Assembly (NCBI RefSeq): GCF_029051685.1
Contig: NZ_JAACFT010000039.1
Location: 1-64,000, forward strand
Reading direction: 5' to 3'
Source of the DNA: Bradyrhizobium sp. CSA207
Lineage (GTDB): Bacteria; Pseudomonadota; Alphaproteobacteria; Rhizobiales; Xanthobacteraceae
DNA length: 64,000 bases
Shown here in pieces: positions 42,601 to 51,458 of the stretch; position 1 is the stretch's first letter; every line of letters starts with the position of its first letter. A program made the translations under genes and the position numbers. The notes below the pieces were generated by a model. The model saw nothing but the letters and a program-made list of their open reading frames with translations. It made no database searches and had not been told where the DNA came from.

Positions 42601-43121
42601 TCGACGATTTGCTCGAGCTCTCGCGCATCGAGACCGGCAAGCTCGACCTCACCTTCGCCAACCTCAACCTCAACGACCTGGTCGAAGCCTGCGTCGTGGT
42701 GATGCAGCCGCAGGCCAACCGCGAACGCATCATCATCCGCACCTCGCTCGCCCATGCGCTGCCGCAGGTGACGGCGGACGCGCGCGCGTTGCGGCAGGTC
42801 ACCATCAACCTGATCTCCAACTCGATCAGGCTCGCCAGTGCCGGCGGCCAGGTCATCGTCTCGACCGCCCTGAATGACCGCGGCGAGGTTGCGCTGCGCA
42901 TCCGCGACACCGGTCATGGCCTCTCCGAGCGGGAAGTCGCGGCCGCGATGGAGCCGTTCCGCACGCCGCCGCCCGGCGATGCCTCGGACAGTTCGGCCCT
43001 CAGCCTGTCGCTGACCAAGGCGCTGGTCGAAGCCAACCGCGCCCGGTTCAACATCAAGAGCGCGGCCAACACCGGCACGCTGATCGAAGTGGTGTTCGCA
43101 CCGACGCTGGAACGGGCGTAA
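39693..43121 (+). CDS. PAS-domain sensor histidine kinase, PleC/DivJ-like
   Basis: A 1142-residue protein. The N-terminal half has low-complexity Ala/Pro/Glu-rich linkers (about 220-360 and 500-640) between PAS-like segments (about 365-490 and 650-730). A further PAS domain covers about 775-900 (DTTAEGIVMFDAEGNIHACN). The kinase core has the H-box RISHEIRTPLNAIIGFAEVM (His near 923), an N-box-like TINLISNSIRLA and a G-box RDTGHGLSEREV. The H-box and following helix resemble PleC/DivJ/PdhS kinases that act on DivK in the CtrA cell-cycle network. No transmembrane segment is evident, so it is cytoplasmic. No response regulator is adjacent. Confidence 0.88.
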   Translation: MTSSDFQVRGVGDPRLAVHATSALPAWLWSIDGARVLWANPVGAKFFGAAHAAALAQKPFGPADVHRRQIVRLARQLAANGTVRLERLRGFGAPLGTLMTCACARLAFADGGHFAERYGVLVTAMDPAGRTMPLVERLHRLVEGAAVPMAAFAPDGLFAGASDAARPLLGFRDLVEAGLEQARRDALAQGSARIPIGIGQMVLQRVGVGADIGLVALIEPAPVQAAREAAPETAEEIVQAAPQQDVAMQAASSAPPDNEQPAQANEMPFGIALFDAFAEPADAPAPTETIAEVPAPPASDAAPDVAPVQDAVQETVQEPVQEAIEDPIEAAPKTPVENLAEAIVPPQAEPNTAGMVEPPSGHAEPSAPRQHPLRFLWQMDAEGRFVLLSGEFIGLIGPRTAAGFGRPWREIADAFGLDPEGQVAAALASHDTWAGITVNWPADGGEHLPVELAGLPVYDGMRNFAGFKGFGVCRDLDGLNRLDALRRFELLTEPEVPQSLSAEVIEPDPEPEAPPPPIEPPAPKPEPEAELPEPVTAANSHPTGLETSVETPPNVVPFRAPGDTRSPTLTPVENSAFNELARQLSERLERDRETIAAETSEPLATAIASEPPMPAREAPQRPAEWLSEPTPPARGHSPRDRALLDLLPTGILIYRLDRLLYANPAFLARMGYADLSALEDAGGLDALYVEPGVSAASSTSQAGTPVTISATVANGEAPLATTEAHLHTIDWDGLSAHALICALPQAAPVVAAPVIAEPVATAPVAPEPELEAGDAEAEDLAAILDTTAEGIVMFDAEGNIHACNRSAEALFGHDGEALLQTNLVTLFAPESQQIVVDYLDSLKNQDISSLLDHGREVLGREKNGGVIPLAMIMGRTRPDGPNFFAVFRDLSQSKQGESELTRARHLVDGAANAKADMLARISHEIRTPLNAIIGFAEVMISERFGTLGNERYGEYMKDIRASGERVITIIDDLLELSRIETGKLDLTFANLNLNDLVEACVVVMQPQANRERIIIRTSLAHALPQVTADARALRQVTINLISNSIRLASAGGQVIVSTALNDRGEVALRIRDTGHGLSEREVAAAMEPFRTPPPGDASDSSALSLSLTKALVEANRARFNIKSAANTGTLIEVVFAPTLERA

Positions 43122-43185
43122 GCACGAAATGCGGTATCAAGTCGGGCGATGACGCTTGAGTGTGTGGCGCATAGCTTCCACCACA

Positions 43186-43315
43186 TCGTCGTCCCGGCGA
43201 AGGCCGGGACCCATACCGCGGAATCTATCGATTGCGCACGGTGTTAGTCCCGCAACGACGTGTCTTCGCCAAATTCAATTCGGTGGTTATGGGTCCCGGC
43301 CTTCGCCGGGACGAC
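43186..43315. repeat. Pair of GTCCCGGC-GCCGGGAC palindromes
   Basis: GTCCCGGC/GCCGGGAC occurs at 43191-43210 and again at 43293-43312, in opposite surroundings (CCCATAC and TATGGGTC), so the two form an inverted pair about 80 bases apart. This is typical of Bradyrhizobium intergenic palindromic repeats. Confidence 0.65.
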
Positions 43316-43356
43316 CCGCGTTGAGAGAGCTCGCCAGCTAGAAGCAGCGCAAACAA

Positions 43357-43384
43357 AAAGGGCACGGCTCGCGCCGTGCCCTTT
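43357..43384 (-). terminator. Terminator of the thiolase gene
   Basis: AAAGGGCACGGC (43357-43368) and GCCGTGCCCTTT (43373-43384) make a perfect 12-bp stem with a 4-base loop. On the minus strand it is followed by TTTTTGTTTGC, a good intrinsic terminator 20 bases after the thiolase stop. Confidence 0.85.
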
Positions 43385-43403
43385 CGCATTCACACTGGGC
43401 TGC

Positions 43404-44576
43404 TCAGCTATAGATCTCGAACAGGCCGGCGCCGCCCTGGCCGCCGCCGATGCACATGGTCACCACGCCCCACTTGGCCTTGCGGCGCGCTCCTTCCAGG
43501 AGGATGTGGCCGGTGAGACGTGCGCCGGTCATGCCGAAGGGATGGCCGATCGCGATCGAGCCGCCGTTGACGTTGTACTTCTCGGGATCGATGCCGAGCT
43601 TGTCGCGGCAATACAGGCACTGGCTGGCGAAGGCCTCGTTGAGCTCCCACAGATCGATGTCGTCGATCTTCAGGCCGGTGCGCTTCAACAGCTTCGGGAT
43701 CGCAAACACCGGGCCGATGCCCATCTCGTCCGGCTCGCAGCCGGCGGTGGCCCAGGCGACGAAGCGGCCGAGCGGCTTGAGGCCGCGCTTCTCGGCATCC
43801 TTGGCTTCCATCAGCACCACGGCAGCGGCGCCGTCGGAGAGCTGGCTGGCATTGCCGGCGGTGACGGACTTGCCGGGGCCTTTCACCGGCTCGAGCTTGG
43901 CGAGGCCTTCCATCGTGGTCTCGGGCCGGTTGCACTCGTCACGATCGACGACGTAGTCGACGATCGACTCCGCCTTGGTCGCTTTGTCGACCACTTTCAT
44001 CTTGGTCTTCATCGGGACGATCTCGTCCTTGTACTTGTTCGCCTGCTGGGCCGCGGCCATGCGGCGCTGCGATTCCAGCGAGAACTCGTCCTGATATTCG
44101 CGGCTGACCTTGTAGCGCTCCGCGACAATGTCGGCGGTGTCGATCATCGCCATGAAGATGTCGGGCGCAACCTTCAACAGCTCCGGATCCACCGCTTCCT
44201 TGGGCAGAGGGCCGCCCGGAATCGAGATGCTCTCGACGCCGCCCGCGACGATGCAATCGGCGCCGTCGGAGCGGATCGAGTTCGCGGCCATGGCGATGGT
44301 CTGCAGGCCCGAGGAACAGAAGCGGTTCACCGACACGCCCGCGGTGGTCTTCGGCAGACCCGCGAGCAGCGCCGCCTGGCGGCCGATGTTCGGCGCGCCA
44401 TGGGCGCAATTGCCGAGATAGCTGTCCTCGACATAGTCCTTCTCGACGCCGGCGCGGTCGACCGCATGTTGGATGGCGTGCGCCGCGAGGCTCATCGGCG
44501 CCGTGATGTTGAACCCGCCGCGGCCGGACTTCGCCAGCCCTGTGCGCGCATAGGAAACGATGACGGCTTCACGCAT
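43404..44576 (-). CDS. Acetyl-CoA acyltransferase (thiolase)
   Basis: A 390-residue thiolase. Catalytic Cys87 is in VNRFCSSGLQ. The C-terminal motifs are NGGSIAIGHPFGMTGAR (His) and CIGGGQGGAGLFE (second Cys), all intact. It catalyses thiolytic cleavage or condensation of acyl-CoA in beta-oxidation or acetoacetyl-CoA formation; the chain-length preference is not evident. No fatty-acid oxidation partner is adjacent. ATG at 44576 with GGGAG upstream is the conserved start (MREAVIVSYARTG). Confidence 0.93.
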   Translation of the reverse strand: MREAVIVSYARTGLAKSGRGGFNITAPMSLAAHAIQHAVDRAGVEKDYVEDSYLGNCAHGAPNIGRQAALLAGLPKTTAGVSVNRFCSSGLQTIAMAANSIRSDGADCIVAGGVESISIPGGPLPKEAVDPELLKVAPDIFMAMIDTADIVAERYKVSREYQDEFSLESQRRMAAAQQANKYKDEIVPMKTKMKVVDKATKAESIVDYVVDRDECNRPETTMEGLAKLEPVKGPGKSVTAGNASQLSDGAAAVVLMEAKDAEKRGLKPLGRFVAWATAGCEPDEMGIGPVFAIPKLLKRTGLKIDDIDLWELNEAFASQCLYCRDKLGIDPEKYNVNGGSIAIGHPFGMTGARLTGHILLEGARRKAKWGVVTMCIGGGQGGAGLFEIYS

Positions 44577-44682
44577 TGTTTTCTCCCTTTTCGAAACGAT
44601 TTTGAACGGAGCGTCCTCGCGCCATTGGTACACAAAGTTGGGCGGCGGCGGGAGAAATAAAGCGTGGCGAAGCCTCAACAAA

Positions 44683-44710
44683 AACGCCGCCCTCGCAAAA
44701 GGGCGGCGTT
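44683..44710 (-). terminator. Terminator downstream of serA
   Basis: AACGCCGCCCT (44683-44693) pairs with AGGGCGGCGTT (44700-44710). On the minus strand the stem is followed by TTTGTTG. It is about 195 bases after the serA stop, with a repeat element between. Confidence 0.7.
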
Positions 44711-44760
44711 GTTCCGCATGTCGGAATATCCTGCGAGCGTCTTTCGATCCATCCACTCGT

Positions 44761-44883
44761 CATGCCCGGGCTTGACCCGGGCATCCACGTCTTTGGCTCC
44801 GCATGTGCGGAGACGCGTGGATGGCCGGGACATAGGCGAGCGGAAGCGACGCCGTCCTTTGGACGGCTATGCCTGGCCATGAC
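44761..44883. repeat. Interspersed repeat, near-identical to 62606-62724
   Basis: A 123-base unit starting CATGCCCGGGCTTGACCCGG and ending GGCCATGAC. Its second half (GGATGGCCGGGACATAGG and the GGAAGCGACGCCGTCCTT block) is almost base-for-base identical to 62606-62724. It looks like a mobile intergenic repeat family of Bradyrhizobium. Confidence 0.8.
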
Positions 44884-44904
44884 GCAAGAGGCGAGATCGT
44901 TGAT

Positions 44905-46494
44905 CTAGAACCTCAGGGCCTTGACCTGCTTGACCTGCGGCAGGGCCTGCACCTTGGCGAGCACGTCGGCCGGCACCGCGCCGTCGACCTCGACCAGCGC
45001 GATGGCGTCGCTGCCGGGCGCGACGCGGCCGAGATGGAAAGTGGCGATGTTGAGCTTGGCATCGCCCAGGAGGCTCGCGAACCTGCCGATGAAGCCGGGC
45101 TTGTCCTCGTTGGTGACGTAGATCATCGATCTGCCGAACTCGGCGTCGACGCGGATGCCCTTGACGTCAACCAATCGCGGCTTGCCGTCATGGTACACGG
45201 TGCCGGAGACCGAGCGCTCCTGGCGCTCCGTCGCCACCGTGACGGTGATCAGGCTCTCATAGTCGCTTTGCGCGGCGCGCACGATCTCGTCCACCACCAT
45301 GCCGCGCTCCTTGGCGACGACCGGCGCGGACACCACGTTGACCTCGCCCAGCATCGGACGCAGCAGGCCCGACAGCACGGCGGAGGTGATCGCCTTGATC
45401 TTCATCTCGGCGACATGGCCCTCATAGGTGATCTGCACCTTGAGGATGCCGGATTCGGTGAGCTGGCCGGCGAACGAGCCGAGCTTCTCGGCAAGTGCGA
45501 TGAACGGCTTCAGCTTCGGCGCCTCTTCCGCGGTGATCGAGGGGAAGTTGACGGCGTTCGAGATCGCGCCGGTGAGCAGATAGTCAGACATCTGCTCGGC
45601 GACCTGAAGCGCGACGTTCTCCTGCGCTTCGGTGGTGGAGGCGCCGAGATGCGGCGTGCAGATCACGTTGGGATGGCCGAACAGCACGTTCTCGGTTGCC
45701 GGCTCCTCGACGAAAACGTCGAAGGCGGCGCCGGCGATATGCTTGGAATTGAGCGCATCGACCACCGCCTGCTCGTCGACCAGACCGCCGCGGGCGCAAT
45801 TGATCAGGCGCACGCCCTTCTTCATCTTGGCGATCGCGGCCGCATCGATGATGTTCCTGGTCTTGTCGGTGAGCGGGGTGTGGAGCGTGATGAAATCGGC
45901 GCGCTTCAAGAGCTCGTCGAGCTCGACCTTCTCGACGCCGATGTCCTTGGCGCGCTCCGGCGACAGGAACGGATCGAAGGCGATCACCTTCATGCGCAGG
46001 CCGAGCGCGCGGTCGGCGACGATCGAGCCGATGTTGCCGCAGCCGACAACGCCGAGCACCTTGCCGGTAATCTCGACGCCCATGAAGCGGTTCTTCTCCC
46101 ACTTGCCGGCCTGGGTCGAGGCGTCGGCCTGCGGGATTTCGCGCGCCAGCGCCAGCATCAGGGTGATGGCGTGCTCGGCGGTCGTGATCGAATTGCCGAA
46201 CGGCGTGTTCATCACGATGATGCCTTTTGCCGTAGCAGCGGGAATTTCGACATTGTCGACACCGATGCCGGCGCGGCCGATCACCTTGAGGTTGGTCGCC
46301 TTCTCCAGGATCTTGGCCGTGGCCTTGGTCGCGGAGCGGATCGCGAGGCCATCGTAATTGCCGATGATCTCGGCGAGCTTGTCCTTGTCCTTGCCGAGAT
46401 TGGGCTGGAAGTCGACCTCGACACCGCGGTCTTTGAAGATCTGCACGGCGGCGGGAGAGAGCGCGTCGGAAATGAGAACTTTGGGCTTGGTCAT
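44905..46494 (-). CDS. serA: D-3-phosphoglycerate dehydrogenase, long form
   Basis: A 529-residue enzyme. The catalytic and NAD-binding domains span about 1-310, with the Rossmann VLGVVGCGNIGSIVADRAL loop, NCARGGLVDEQA and FGHPNVICTPHLGASTTEAQ (catalytic His). An intervening ASB domain and a C-terminal ACT domain (MIYVTNEDKPGFIGRFASLL) follow; the ACT domain is the usual site of serine feedback in long forms. It oxidises 3-phosphoglycerate, the first step of serine synthesis. serC lies upstream in the same direction, separated by a repeat. ATG 46494 (MTKPKVLISD) is the conserved start. Confidence 0.96.
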   Translation of the reverse strand: MTKPKVLISDALSPAAVQIFKDRGVEVDFQPNLGKDKDKLAEIIGNYDGLAIRSATKATAKILEKATNLKVIGRAGIGVDNVEIPAATAKGIIVMNTPFGNSITTAEHAITLMLALAREIPQADASTQAGKWEKNRFMGVEITGKVLGVVGCGNIGSIVADRALGLRMKVIAFDPFLSPERAKDIGVEKVELDELLKRADFITLHTPLTDKTRNIIDAAAIAKMKKGVRLINCARGGLVDEQAVVDALNSKHIAGAAFDVFVEEPATENVLFGHPNVICTPHLGASTTEAQENVALQVAEQMSDYLLTGAISNAVNFPSITAEEAPKLKPFIALAEKLGSFAGQLTESGILKVQITYEGHVAEMKIKAITSAVLSGLLRPMLGEVNVVSAPVVAKERGMVVDEIVRAAQSDYESLITVTVATERQERSVSGTVYHDGKPRLVDVKGIRVDAEFGRSMIYVTNEDKPGFIGRFASLLGDAKLNIATFHLGRVAPGSDAIALVEVDGAVPADVLAKVQALPQVKQVKALRF

Positions 46495-46509
46495 GGGAGC
46501 GTTTCCTTC

Positions 46510-46660
46510 ACACCCTCCCCTGGAGGGGGAGGGTCGGCGCGTAGCGCCGGGGTGGGGTGAAGCTATCAATGCGAAATTCAACAGTGCGCCGCGTGGAGAG
46601 ATCACCCCACCCCGACGCACCTGACGGTGCGTCGACCCTCCCCCTCCAGGGGAGAGTCAG
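46510..46660. repeat. Inverted interspersed repeat between serC and serA
   Basis: A CACCCTCCCCTGGAGGGGG unit near 46511 and its inverted partner CCCCCTCCAGGGGAG near 46640 flank internal GC-rich arms, including GGCGCGTAGCGCC. This 150-base unit resembles the other intergenic repeats and may form a large hairpin. Confidence 0.6.
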
Positions 46661-46664
46661 AACC

Positions 46665-47837
<1,173 letters not shown>

Positions 47838-47916
47838 CGTCTACCCTTCCAGATAGTAAGCCTCCCGTTGGGGGGAGGTGTCCCGCCGCGGCTGATACGG
47901 GAATCGGGTCGGGTCG

Positions 47917-48123
47917 TCAAGGAAGTTCCGGAGCCTCGCGCGCCAGTGATGGCGCCTCCGGCGCGATTTTTGGGGATTCGACCACGGCAAGCGCATTCAG
48001 CAAGTCCGTGGCTTCGCTGATCAATTGCGCGGCTCTGCGGCGGCTGCCGACTTTCAAAATGCATTTGTCGTTGGCCTGCACAACGTAATCGTTGCCGACC
48101 TTGATCATCGAATAGCTTGTCAT
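47917..48123 (-). CDS. Small hypothetical protein
   Basis: A 68-residue protein starting MTSYSMIKVGNDYVVQAND. The beta-rich N-terminal half (YVVQANDKCILKVGSRRRAA) and a C-terminal acidic Pro/Ala tail are typical of short conserved Bradyrhizobium proteins. GGGGA lies just before the ATG at 48123. It is 79 bases upstream of serC in the same direction. No function is assigned. Confidence 0.65.
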   Translation of the reverse strand: MTSYSMIKVGNDYVVQANDKCILKVGSRRRAAQLISEATDLLNALAVVESPKIAPEAPSLAREAPELP

Positions 48124-48281
48124 GAAAATCCCCGAACCGACCGAGCTCGGTGTCCGACGCTGCCGTAGCACCGTTGGTTCCGAGATCAACGTGAACGACG
48201 GCTGGGTAGTTTACCAGCCATTAAGATGAACGAACGCGCGATCCAATTGTGCTGACGGCGCAACGGTCGCGCCGGGCTGCA

Positions 48282-48745
48282 TCAAAAGCGAACAGTCATG
48301 CCGACATGACTCGCAGCGAATCCAAGCCGCTTGTAGAACGCTGCGCATCGACGCGGCTTGCATGCGTCAGCAGCTCGACCAGATTGCAGCCTCGCGCTCT
48401 GGCTTCCGCGACCGCCCATTGCACCAATTGCTCGCCGATGCCGCGGCTGCGGCAATCGGAAGCAACGCGGACATCTTCGAGCAGGCCCCGCGAGCCGCCT
48501 TGCGAGCTGATACCGGGCAGGATCGCCAGTTGCAGGCAGCCGACCACCCTGCCCTCGCTCTCGGCAACCACGAGCTGGAGATTCGAATCGCGCTCGATCC
48601 GCTCGAAGGCCTCGAAATAGGAGGCAGGCAGCGGATCCTCGACCCGCTCGCGGGCGCGCCCGAGATGATCGTCGGCGAGCATCGCCACGATCGCGGCAAC
48701 GTCGTCGCGGCGCGCGGGACGAATGGAGATACGCTCGGCGTTCAT
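48282..48745 (-). pseudogene. GNAT acetyltransferase gene with a 3' frameshift
   Basis: Frame from ATG 48745 (MNAERISIRPARRDD) is a GNAT-family acetyltransferase with QLVVAESEGRVVGCLQL and the acetyl-CoA loop VASDCRSRGIGEQLV. Near 48340 the frame is lost and stops at 48296 after STSGLDSLRVMSA. A one-base shift restores the normal end FYKRLGFAASHVGMTVRF, stopping at 48282. So one base is missing, either in the genome or in the sequence. The product would acetylate an amine; its substrate is unknown. If the frameshift is real the last strand is altered and activity is doubtful. Confidence 0.7.
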
Positions 48746-48761
48746 GCGGATGCTCTCGAAT

Positions 48762-49352
48762 TCAACGTGCCGGCGGAAGGCCGAGATAGGCTTCGGCCTC
48801 GCTGATCCAGTGACGAACGGCAGCAAAGCGACCGAGATCGAAGCCGCCTTCATGTGCCACACGCGTATAGGCGAGCAGCGACACGTCGGCGAGCGAAACC
48901 TGCTCGCCGGCAAAGAAGCGGTTCGTCGCAAGATGCTGTTCCATACGATCGAGCGCCGCATAGCCGCGCTTGACCTTGTCCGGATCGAGTTCGGAGGCGC
49001 CCTTGCCGAGATAGACCAGCTGGAAGCGGCACACCGCGATATAGGGTTCGTGGCTGTACTGTTCCCAGAACAGCCATTCGTCCATCTTGGCGGCAGCATA
49101 TGCGTCGCGCGGAATGAGCGCGCTGTCGCGGGCGAGGTAGCGGATGATGGCATTGGACTGCGCCAGCGTGCGGCCGTCGTCGAGCTCGACCGTCGGCACC
49201 TGGCCGGCGCCGTTCATCTTCAGGAATTGCGGTGTGCGCGTCTCGCCCTTGCGCGTGTCGATCTCGATCCACTGGTAGGGCAGCGCGAGCTTGTCGCAGA
49301 CCCACTTCACCTTGAGACAATTGCCGGAATTGCTGTCGCCGTAGATCTTCAT
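48762..49352 (-). CDS. Glutathione S-transferase-family protein
   Basis: A 196-residue GST. The N-terminal thioredoxin-like domain (MKIYGDSNSGNCLKVKWVCD) has GAGQVPTVELDDGRTLAQSN, the cis-Pro and glutathione-contact segment. The helical C-terminal domain includes FFAGEQVSLADVSLLAYTRV, a standard GST hydrophobic core motif. It probably conjugates glutathione or acts as a reductase; class and substrate are unknown. It precedes the GNAT gene by 16 bases in the same direction. ATG at 49352 is the domain start. Confidence 0.9.
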   Translation of the reverse strand: MKIYGDSNSGNCLKVKWVCDKLALPYQWIEIDTRKGETRTPQFLKMNGAGQVPTVELDDGRTLAQSNAIIRYLARDSALIPRDAYAAAKMDEWLFWEQYSHEPYIAVCRFQLVYLGKGASELDPDKVKRGYAALDRMEQHLATNRFFAGEQVSLADVSLLAYTRVAHEGGFDLGRFAAVRHWISEAEAYLGLPPAR

Positions 49353-49426
49353 CGCTGCCGCCCTGCTCTGGAGCGACAGAGCATCAGGACGAAGGGAACC
49401 TGTCAATCCGCCTGCGGCGCGCAGGA

Positions 49427-50191
49427 TCAGAACTTGTAGCCAAGGCCGGCACGAACGGTGTTGATGTTCGACTCGATGTCCGACGTCACCCGCTGAAACT
49501 CGTATTCGGCACGCACAAAGAGGCCGCCGACCAGCATGACGTCGAAGCCGAGGCCACCGGAATATCCATAGACCAGCTTACTCTTGCTCGCGAACGTCGT
49601 CGCCGGCAGCACCGAAGTCGGGGACGCCGAGGCGTAGCGGTCGACGGTCTGGCTACCCACCCCACCGCCGATGAAGGCATAGGGCAGGAAGCATCCCCAG
49701 GCATAGCCAGCACGCACGCGCAACGATCCGAAGTCGGACACACCCACAACCGCGGATGTACCGGTGGTGGCAACGAGAACATTGCTGCTGTTGTAGGTCT
49801 GTCCCGTCGAACTCGACGTCGACTTGAAGCCGCCGTGAATGTAGTTCGCCTCGAGGCCGAGGACGACGTCGTCCCATTGCCCATTGTATCCAGCGAACGC
49901 GCCGTAGCCGGCGCTGTTGCTGTGTGCGGCGGCGAGCGGCTGCCAATTGTAGGGCGGGCCCGGCGTGACGAAGGTCGACTGAATATCGCTGTTGATGGTT
50001 GACGCGATCTTCGATGTGATCGTGCCATAGTCGCCCTGGCCGCCGACATAATAACCCTGCCAGTTGACCGCGGTGGTGCTCAGGCCGTCGGTAAATCCGC
50101 CGCGCAGGATCGGCAGGTCCGGCATATCGGCCGCGTGCGCGGTAGACACCGTCCCCAACATCGCCGCCGCCAACAAAAGCCTACGCATCAC
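49427..50191 (-). CDS. Outer-membrane beta-barrel protein
   Basis: A 254-residue protein with a signal peptide (MMRRLLLAAAMLGTVSTAHA). The mature part alternates hydrophobic and polar residues, with repeated Gly/Tyr strands (WQGYYVGGQGDYG, YGAFAGYNGQWDDVVLGLEA) and ends RAGLGYKF. The C-terminal aromatic residue is the outer-membrane insertion signal. It belongs to the OmpA-like/porin-family small beta-barrels frequent in Rhizobiales. No transport role can be assigned. Confidence 0.88.
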   Translation of the reverse strand: MMRRLLLAAAMLGTVSTAHAADMPDLPILRGGFTDGLSTTAVNWQGYYVGGQGDYGTITSKIASTINSDIQSTFVTPGPPYNWQPLAAAHSNSAGYGAFAGYNGQWDDVVLGLEANYIHGGFKSTSSSTGQTYNSSNVLVATTGTSAVVGVSDFGSLRVRAGYAWGCFLPYAFIGGGVGSQTVDRYASASPTSVLPATTFASKSKLVYGYSGGLGFDVMLVGGLFVRAEYEFQRVTSDIESNINTVRAGLGYKF

Positions 50192-50300
50192 AACGCTCCA
50201 AATCGGACTCGAACTGTTGCGATGATCATCGCCCGTTAACCTTAACCAATGGTTGCGGCGGCGCCTTCATCACCGTGGAGCCATGAAAAATCCGCAAAGG

Positions 50301-50329
50301 AAAACGGCGCGGGATGATCCCGCGCCGTT
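50301..50329 (-). terminator. Strong hairpin between the two outer-membrane genes
   Basis: AACGGCGCGGGAT (50303-50315) pairs with ATCCCGCGCCGTT (50317-50329), 13 bp. On the minus strand the following bases are TTCCTTTGCGGATTTTTC. It follows the upstream outer-membrane gene (stop near 50358) and precedes the next. Confidence 0.8.
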
Positions 50330-50357
50330 AAGAGGTCTTAAGCGATAAGGCGAACGA

Positions 50358-51233
50358 TCAGCCTTTTGTGACGAGCGGCGTATGGTAGACCGGCGTCGGC
50401 TGATCAAGGTTCCAGCGCACGCCGAGCATCAGGTCATGCGAGGTGATGTCCTTGACCGTAAATGGGCTGCCGTTCACCACGGTGACGCCGTCGAAGGAGT
50501 GGGTGGGCCCTGTCACTGCATCCCCCAGGTTGATGTAGCGGTAAGCCAGGTCCAGCGTCACGTTCGGCGTAACCTTGTAAGCAAGACCAGCGTGCACGGC
50601 CCATGCGAGATTCCATTTTCCGGAGTCACCCGCATAGGTGACGCTGCTGCTCTGAACGCCACCGGTCGAGATCACGCCGTCATCGCGGAAGCCGCTGAGG
50701 CGATTATATGCGCCGCCGATGCCGGCACCGATATAGGGCGTCACGCACCACCAGGTACCGAGATCTACATATGCGTTGGCCATCACCACCCATTCCGACT
50801 TGCTGCCGGAATAATTGTCGACAAGGAACTGGTTGTTGGCGACCGCATAGGCAGAGTTCGCAGGGATGTTCTGCGAACCGTGAAGGTTCGCCTTGCCGCG
50901 ATATTCGCCGGTGAGATCAGCGCGGAACCAGTTGTTAAACTGATAGCCGACGCCAAGCTTGTAGAGGGGAGAGCTGTCGAAGCCGAAACCATTGTCCTGT
51001 AGCGAGCCAGGGAAGCTGGTGTTGACCCTGTCAATGCTCACGCTGTGCAGGCTCTTCATGCTCTGGTTGGTCATGCCGATATCGCCGCGGAGATACCAGC
51101 CGCCGAAGTCGGCGGGCGGGGCCGGCGGCGCGTACATGGGAGGGGGCGCCGCGATCGGCATATCGGCGGCGAACGCCATCGACGAGATCAGGGTTGCCGC
51201 ACCCGCGGCAAGGAGAGACTTAACGCTACGCAT
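50358..51233 (-). CDS. Outer-membrane beta-barrel protein
   Basis: A 291-residue protein with a signal peptide (MRSVKSLLAAGAATLISSMA, cleavage after AFA) and a Pro/Ala-rich stretch before the barrel (APPPMYAPPAPPADFGGWYL). The C-terminal part has DLMLGVRWNLDQP. Aromatic-rich strands occur throughout (FGGWYLRGDIGM, YKLGVGYQFNNWFRADLTGE). It looks like an opacity-type or outer-membrane protein 31-like barrel. It is in tandem with the barrel gene at 49427 but is not a close copy. AAGGAC precedes the ATG at 51233. Confidence 0.88.
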   Translation of the reverse strand: MRSVKSLLAAGAATLISSMAFAADMPIAAPPPMYAPPAPPADFGGWYLRGDIGMTNQSMKSLHSVSIDRVNTSFPGSLQDNGFGFDSSPLYKLGVGYQFNNWFRADLTGEYRGKANLHGSQNIPANSAYAVANNQFLVDNYSGSKSEWVVMANAYVDLGTWWCVTPYIGAGIGGAYNRLSGFRDDGVISTGGVQSSSVTYAGDSGKWNLAWAVHAGLAYKVTPNVTLDLAYRYINLGDAVTGPTHSFDGVTVVNGSPFTVKDITSHDLMLGVRWNLDQPTPVYHTPLVTKG

Positions 51234-51458
51234 TGGCTTCGTCCTTTTGGCCGGTGAGGCAATACGGCGCCTCACTTTCTGGAAACTCACGGCCCGGACG
51301 TTGGCACCAAATGTTTAAGCGCCGCTTAACCCTAATTTTTAAGGTTGATTTTTTCTGACCGCACACGCGGATGCGGCGCGAGCGTTGCAAAACTGCTGCG
51401 CCCGCGCGCCGCAATTGCTAACGATTGATGAAGCCGCATTGCGGCAAGAAAGAATGCG

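Larger units (their letters stand above)
44577..44904. other. Intergenic stretch between thiolase and serA
   Basis: 328 bases with no gene. It contains the thiolase upstream region, the serA terminator (44683-44710) and an interspersed repeat (44761-44883). Confidence 0.6.

Noticed and set aside
41892..42917. Minus-strand frame of 341 codons opposite the kinase core
   Set aside because: It is fully antisense to conserved kinase motifs, with low-complexity composition and no start signal.
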